Source: Streptomyces geranii (GTDB lineage: Bacteria > Actinomycetota > Actinomycetes > Streptomycetales > Streptomycetaceae). Taken from it: a DNA stretch of 64,000 nt. The notes beneath the pieces were generated by a model. That model searched no databases, was not told the DNA's origin, and worked only from the letters and a program-made list of their open reading frames with translations. Numbering within the stretch: position 1 is the stretch's first letter; every line of letters begins with the position of its first letter. This document shows, piece after piece, positions 59,865-64,000 of this stretch. The DNA lies in assembly GCF_002954775.1 (NCBI RefSeq), contig NZ_PJME01000013.1, positions 1 through 64,000 on the forward strand, read 5' to 3'. The position numbers were made by a program, and so were the translations under genes.

Positions 59865-61328
59865 TTACTGCCGGCTGACGCTCCTGCTCACCCCGGCGAT
59901 GACGGTCGTCGCCAGTATCCAACCGGTCAGGATGAGGACGTACGACAGATACTGGTACCCGCCCTCCGGCGCGAAGGACCCCTCCTGGCCGAAGGAGATC
60001 ACCGGGAGGAGCAGGTCCAGGGTGAAGAAGACCGGGTTGAACTCCGGTGCCTCGGACGCCTTGAGCGGGCTCGGGTGGTGGGTGGCGTACGCGATCGAGC
60101 CCGCCGCCAGCAGGGACAGCAGCCAGACCGCGGCGCGCAGCGGGCGGAAGCCGTAGCCGACGGTGAGGTCCTGGAGGTGGCCCCACACGCGGCCGAGCCA
60201 GGGCAGGGTCGTCCGGTGGCGGCGCAGCTTGGCGAGCTGGACGCGGCGGGCCGCGCCCTCGTCGCCGACGAGACGGTAGGCGGCGGCCAACTGCTCGTAG
60301 GCGTGCGGGACATAGCCGTCGCCGTCGCGTTCCAGCAGGGGCAGCCGGCGGTCGGCGGGTTCCTGCGGGGTGAGCGAGGTGTAGCTGAGGTTGTTGAAGA
60401 GCACCTTGCCCGGGACGACCTCCGGTTCGAAGCCCAGTACCTCGATGCGGGAGCGGCGAAGGTGAAGGGTGCCGTCGAGCGGCTCGCTGCGGAACAGCCA
60501 CAGCTCGCCGATGACACAACTGCTGGCCCGCAGCGCCATACCGCCGGGGTTCGACAGCCGCGACCGCATGAGGTCGAGCCGCCCGGGGATGCGGGCGCCG
60601 CGCAGATCGACCCCGCCCTCGGCGCGCAGGCCCCGGGCCCGGACGTCGGCCCGTACTTCGAGCGACTGGGCGCGCAGGGCGTGGCCGCCGGGGTTGCTCA
60701 GTTCGGCGCCCTCCAGATTGACCGAGCCGCCGACCGTGGCACCGTCGAGGAGCACCTCGCCCCGCACCCGCAGCCGTGGCGCGGCGAAGCCGTCGCCGAA
60801 CACGCACTGGTGGAGCTGGAGCACCGGCACGGCCGGGTCGGACGCGGTGACCTCGGCGCCGTCCATGAAGAGCGCGCCCGCTATCTCCGCACCGGCCAGC
60901 CGCACCGGACCGTGCACCCGGCAGTCGGTCATGCGCAGCGGGCCGTCGATGCGTGTACTCGCGAGGTTGACGGCCGGGAGCACCGAGCCGCGCAGATTGA
61001 GCTGGCGCAGCCGGGTGCCGTAGAGGTCGGGCGACTCGTCGAAGTGGCAGTAACGGAGGTGCAGCGGGTGGTCCACCACCGCGTACATCAGGTTCAGATG
61101 CCCGGTGATCCGGGCGCCCGACAGCCTGAGCCGGGGGATCTCGCCCTCTTCCTGCGGGGTGCCCAGCAGCAGGGACCGCAGTACCGAGCCACGTACGCTC
61201 CGCTCCGGGCCCCAGTCGGCGCCGGCGGTCGCGCTCTCGTCGGGCGTCTCGCGGAAGTCGACGGGCTCACCCTTGCGGAAGGCCTGCCACACGCGTAGTT
61301 CGGCCGCCGTCAGTTCGTTGATCTCCAC
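59865..61328 (-). CDS. Membrane-anchored beta-helix repeat protein
   Basis: 487 residues from GTG 61328 (TTG 61364 is the longest reading). Residues about 60-330 are quasi-repeats such as RLSGARITGHLNL, VNLASTRIDGPLRM, VNLEGAELSNPGG and VDLRGARIPGRLDL, each ending G-x-L-x-L, resembling a right-handed beta-helix of the pentapeptide type. Two to three membrane helices lie near the C terminus (about 400-480). Function unknown; it may be a scaffold or anti-freeze-like surface fold on the cytoplasmic side. Confidence 0.75.
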   Translation of the reverse strand: MEINELTAAELRVWQAFRKGEPVDFRETPDESATAGADWGPERSVRGSVLRSLLLGTPQEEGEIPRLRLSGARITGHLNLMYAVVDHPLHLRYCHFDESPDLYGTRLRQLNLRGSVLPAVNLASTRIDGPLRMTDCRVHGPVRLAGAEIAGALFMDGAEVTASDPAVPVLQLHQCVFGDGFAAPRLRVRGEVLLDGATVGGSVNLEGAELSNPGGHALRAQSLEVRADVRARGLRAEGGVDLRGARIPGRLDLMRSRLSNPGGMALRASSCVIGELWLFRSEPLDGTLHLRRSRIEVLGFEPEVVPGKVLFNNLSYTSLTPQEPADRRLPLLERDGDGYVPHAYEQLAAAYRLVGDEGAARRVQLAKLRRHRTTLPWLGRVWGHLQDLTVGYGFRPLRAAVWLLSLLAAGSIAYATHHPSPLKASEAPEFNPVFFTLDLLLPVISFGQEGSFAPEGGYQYLSYVLILTGWILATTVIAGVSRSVSRQ

Positions 61329-61363
61329 CGGGGCGACTCTGACGCGCCCCGGCACCCATGTCA

Positions 61364-61395
61364 ATCGGGCCCGGGGACAACGCCCCGGGCCCGAT
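61364..61395 (-). terminator. Terminator after the histidine phosphatase gene
   Basis: A 13-base-pair perfect stem (ATCGGGCCCGGGG / CCCCGGGCCCGAT) with a 6-base loop, 33 bases past the phosphatase stop on the minus strand. Confidence 0.85.
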
Positions 61396-61428
61396 CGCCA
61401 CTTCAGCCCGCCGAGCCGACCGCTCGGC

Positions 61429-62028
61429 TCAACTCACCGCACTCTGCCGGGAGTTCCACTCCGCGACCACCGGACGGTCGTGCTCGGTGGAGAGCGTGCT
61501 GACCGTGCCCGTGGCGAGCTGGAACAGCCGTCCGTCGGCGGCCGGCAGCCCGAGGTAACGGGCCGTCAGTACCCGCAGGAAGTGCCCGTGGGCCACCAGG
61601 ACCACGTCACCCTCTTCGAGCGCGTCCTTGAGGTGGGCGAGGACGCGGTCCGCGCGCCGGCCCACCTCGTCGGGCGACTCGCCCGCGTGCCCGTCCGGAC
61701 CCGGCGTGACACCGTCCGTGAACAGGTACCAGTCGGGCCGGGTGCGGTGGATCTCGGCGGTCGTCACACCCTCGTACCCGCCGTAGTCCCACTCGTGCAG
61801 GTCCGGGTCGGTCAACGCCCCGGTCAGGCCCGCGAGTTCGGCGGTGCGGACCGCGCGGCGGAGCGGGCTGGTCAGGACGCGTGCGAAGGTCCGTCCGGCG
61901 AGGAGCGGCGCGAGGGACTCGGCCTGTTCCTCGCCGTGCGGGGTGAGGGGCAGGTCGGTCCAGCTGGTGTGCTGGCCCGACGCGCTCCACTCCGTCTCGC
62001 CGTGGCGGACCAGGAGAAGGTCACCCAC
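61429..62028 (-). CDS. Histidine phosphatase (phosphoglycerate mutase-like)
   Basis: 199 residues from GTG 62028. The catalytic motif LLLVRHGETEWS is at residues 4-15, the second His is in VLVAHGHFLRVL near 145, and SPLRRAVRTAELAG gives the conserved Arg. It probably removes phosphate from a sugar phosphate or other small molecule. It lies 6 bases after gnd on the same strand and is part of the pgi-gnd operon. Confidence 0.9.
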   Translation of the reverse strand: MGDLLLVRHGETEWSASGQHTSWTDLPLTPHGEEQAESLAPLLAGRTFARVLTSPLRRAVRTAELAGLTGALTDPDLHEWDYGGYEGVTTAEIHRTRPDWYLFTDGVTPGPDGHAGESPDEVGRRADRVLAHLKDALEEGDVVLVAHGHFLRVLTARYLGLPAADGRLFQLATGTVSTLSTEHDRPVVAEWNSRQSAVS

Positions 62029-62034
62029 GGTTTC

Positions 62035-62913
62035 CTACTCCTTGGACTCGACGGCGTGCCCGCCGAACTGGTTGCGCAGCGCCGCGATCATCTTCATCTG
62101 CGGGGAGTCGTCCTGCCGGGACGCGAACCGGGCGAACAGCGACGCCGTGATCGCGGGCAGCGGGACCGAGTTGTCGACGGCCGCCTCGACCGTCCACCGG
62201 CCCTCGCCGGAGTCCTGTGCGAACCCGCGCAGCCGCTCCAAGTGCTCGTCCTCGTCAAGGGCGTTGACCGCCAGGTCCAGCAGCCAGGACCGGATGACCG
62301 TGCCGTCCTGCCAGGACCGGAAGACCTCGCGCACATCGGTGACGGAGTCGACCTTCTCCAGGAGTTCCCAGCCCTCGGCGTACGCCTGCATCATGGCGTA
62401 CTCGATGCCGTTGTGGACCATCTTCGAGAAGTGCCCGGCGCCCACCTTGCCCGCGTGGACATAGCCGTACGGGCCCTCGGGCTTGAGCGCCTCGAAGATC
62501 GGGTGGAGCCGCTCGACGTGCTCCTTGTCGCCGCCGACCATCAGGGCGTAGCCGTTCTGCAGGCCCCAGACGCCGCCGGAGACACCGGCGTCGACGAAGC
62601 CGATGCCCTTGGTGCCCAGCTCCTCGGCGTGCTTCTCGTCGTCCGTCCAGCGGGAGTTGCCGCCGTCGACGACCGTGTCACCGGAAGACAGAAGCCCGCC
62701 CAGCTCGTCGACCACGGACTGGGTGGCGGCACCGGCCGGGACCATCACCCAGACCACGCGCGGCGCTTCGAGCTTCTCGACCAGCTCGGCGAGGCTCGCC
62801 ACGTCGGAGACCTCGGGGTTGCGGTCGTAGCCGATGACGGTGTGGCCGGCACGGCGGATGCGCTCGCGCATGTTGCCGCCCATCTTGCCGAGACCGATCA
62901 GACCAATCTGCAT
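62035..62913 (-). CDS. gnd: 6-phosphogluconate dehydrogenase, decarboxylating, short type
   Basis: 292 residues, the short (about 300 residue) form. Rossmann motif IGLIGLGKMGGNM at the N terminus, DGGNSRW and SGGVWGLQNG in the middle, and the catalytic Lys region GAGHFSKMVHNGIEY near residue 180. It oxidises 6-phosphogluconate to ribulose 5-phosphate and CO2. The short form is often NAD+-linked. The pgi stop codon lies 1 base before its start. Confidence 0.92.
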   Translation of the reverse strand: MQIGLIGLGKMGGNMRERIRRAGHTVIGYDRNPEVSDVASLAELVEKLEAPRVVWVMVPAGAATQSVVDELGGLLSSGDTVVDGGNSRWTDDEKHAEELGTKGIGFVDAGVSGGVWGLQNGYALMVGGDKEHVERLHPIFEALKPEGPYGYVHAGKVGAGHFSKMVHNGIEYAMMQAYAEGWELLEKVDSVTDVREVFRSWQDGTVIRSWLLDLAVNALDEDEHLERLRGFAQDSGEGRWTVEAAVDNSVPLPAITASLFARFASRQDDSPQMKMIAALRNQFGGHAVESKE

Positions 62914-62914
62914 G

Positions 62915-64000
62915 TCAGTTCACTTCCTGAGCGTGACGAAGAGTGCGGTACGTGGCCACGAGGGCGGCGGTGGAGGCGTCGAGGCCGGGCACGTCGGCCC
63001 CGGTGGTGAGCGCGGGCTCGATGCGCTTGGCGAGGACCTTGCCCAGCTCGACGCCCCACTGGTCGAAGGAGTCGATGTTCCAGACGGCGCCCTGGACGAA
63101 CACCTTGTGCTCGTAGAGCGCGATCAACTGGCCGAGCACGGACGGGGTCAGCTCGCGCGCCAGCACGGTCGTCGTCGGGTGGTTGCCCTGGAAGGTCTTG
63201 TGGGCGACCAGTTCCTCCGGGACCCCTTCGGCCCGCACCTCGTCCGGTGTCTTGCCGAAGGCCAGCGCCTGCGTCTGCGCGAAGAAGTTGGCCATCAACA
63301 GGTCGTGCTGGCCCTTGAGTTCGTCGCTCAGCTCGGCCACCGGCTCGGCGAACCCGATGAAGTCGGCCGGGATCAGCTTCGTGCCCTGGTGGATCAACTG
63401 GTAGTAGGCGTGCTGCCCGTTGGTGCCGGGCGTGCCCCACACCACCGGCCCGGTCTCCCACTCCACCGGCAGCCCGGCCCGGTCGACGGACTTGCCGTTG
63501 GACTCCATGTCCAGCTGCTGCAGGTACGCCGTGAACTTGGAGAGGTAGTGCGAGTAGGGCAGTACGGCGTGCGACTGGGCGCCGAGGAAGTTGCCGTACC
63601 AGATGCCCAACAGGCCCAGCAGCAGCGGCGCGTTCTCCTCCGCCGGAGCCGTCCGGAAGTGCTCGTCGACCAGCGCGAAGCCGTCCAGCATCTCCCGGAA
63701 GCGGTCCGGGCCGATGGCGATCATCAGCGACAGCCCGATCGCCGAGTCGTAGGAGTAGCGTCCGCCGACCCAGTCCCAGAACTCGAACATGTTCGCCGTG
63801 TCGATGCCGAAGTCGCCGACCTTGCCGGAGTTCGTCGACAGGGCCACGAAGTGCTTGGCGACCGCCTTCTCGTCGCCGCCGAGCCCCGAGAGGAGCCAGG
63901 ACCGGGCCGAGGTGGCGTTGGTGATCGTCTCGATCGTCGTGAAGGTCTTCGAGGCGACAATGAAGAGGGTCTCGGCCGGGTCCAGGTCCCGCACCGCCTC
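62915..64000 (-). CDS. pgi: Glucose-6-phosphate isomerase, C-terminal part
   Basis: The last 361 or so codons are present; the gene runs past the window edge. The signatures ASKTFTTIETITNA, VGGRYSYDSAIGLSLMIAIG, the second-signature region ending HAVLPYSHYL, and GTNGQHAYYQLIHQG with the catalytic His are clear. It interconverts glucose 6-phosphate and fructose 6-phosphate. It is directly followed by gnd, so the operon links glycolysis with the pentose phosphate pathway. Confidence 0.95.
   Translation of the reverse strand, partial: EAVRDLDPAETLFIVASKTFTTIETITNATSARSWLLSGLGGDEKAVAKHFVALSTNSGKVGDFGIDTANMFEFWDWVGGRYSYDSAIGLSLMIAIGPDRFREMLDGFALVDEHFRTAPAEENAPLLLGLLGIWYGNFLGAQSHAVLPYSHYLSKFTAYLQQLDMESNGKSVDRAGLPVEWETGPVVWGTPGTNGQHAYYQLIHQGTKLIPADFIGFAEPVAELSDELKGQHDLLMANFFAQTQALAFGKTPDEVRAEGVPEELVAHKTFQGNHPTTTVLARELTPSVLGQLIALYEHKVFVQGAVWNIDSFDQWGVELGKVLAKRIEPALTTGADVPGLDASTAALVATYRTLRHAQEVN

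Overview
The window reads as chromosomal DNA of a Streptomyces-type actinomycete. It is very GC-rich, uses GTG and occasional TTG starts, packs operons with ATGA/GTGA stop-start overlaps, carries an Hrd-type sigma factor, and is full of TetR, GntR and LysR regulators. It also holds the dispersed intergenic repeat common in streptomycetes. I see no phage, insertion sequence, CRISPR array or plasmid function. A single tRNA (Leu, anticodon GAG) lies at 16437-16521.

1-16328 is an oxalate/formate catabolic island. It contains the end of one class III CoA-transferase (1-296), a beta-carbonic anhydrase, a short acyl-CoA dehydrogenase-like protein, a soluble molybdenum formate dehydrogenase operon (fdsG-B-A-D), a LysR regulator, an oxalate:CoA ligase candidate, oxalyl-CoA decarboxylase (oxc), formyl-CoA transferase (frc), a PAS protein and a ketopantoate-reductase-like enzyme. 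Two paralogous FCD-type GntR regulators flank it. The predicted flow is oxalate -> oxalyl-CoA -> formyl-CoA + CO2 -> formate -> CO2 + NADH, with CO2 hydrated to bicarbonate. Palindromes related to CTGTATACAG, GTATAC and GTCTACAG sit in front of the regulators and operons. Two ATAG-N7-YTAT boxes precede oxc.

16437-33925 is mixed housekeeping and transport: tRNA-Leu, a soluble transhydrogenase (sthA), a YhgE/DUF3533-like membrane protein, a TetR/MFS efflux pair, a sigma factor, and a divergent locus (24483-31418). In that locus two Zur-like boxes face a ParA/CooC-like ATPase on one side and an SBP / fused permease / MFS operon on the other. galU and a small copper-related pair (His/Met-rich membrane protein plus YcnI/DUF1775) follow.

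34035-42044 is the most interesting part. A CDP-alcohol phosphatidyltransferase is followed by a compact operon encoding an MDR-type dehydrogenase, a PTPS/QueD-fold protein that lacks the usual active-site residues, a GT4 glycosyltransferase, two or three repeat-derived mini-ORFs, a methyltransferase and an integral membrane LPG-synthase-like protein. Then come a creatininase-family amidohydrolase and a GTP cyclohydrolase II with Met in place of the active-site Tyr. This suggests an uncharacterised GTP-derived (formamidopyrimidine) pathway leading to a glycosylated, methylated product.

42098-46649 looks like a lysine/pipecolate catabolic operon: a mu-crystallin/OCD-like enzyme, an FAD amine oxidase, and two separate saccharopine dehydrogenases. 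46685-54448 holds a class C serine hydrolase, a TetR/MFS pair with twin operators, a PPOX-type flavoprotein, a STAND NTPase with a degenerate P-loop and a convergent GT-B-like protein. 54693-59833 is a quinate/shikimate module (MHS transporter, TetR, shikimate/quinate dehydrogenase, QuiC1-type dehydroshikimate dehydratase). 59865-64000 holds a beta-helix membrane protein, a histidine phosphatase, gnd and the 3' part of pgi.
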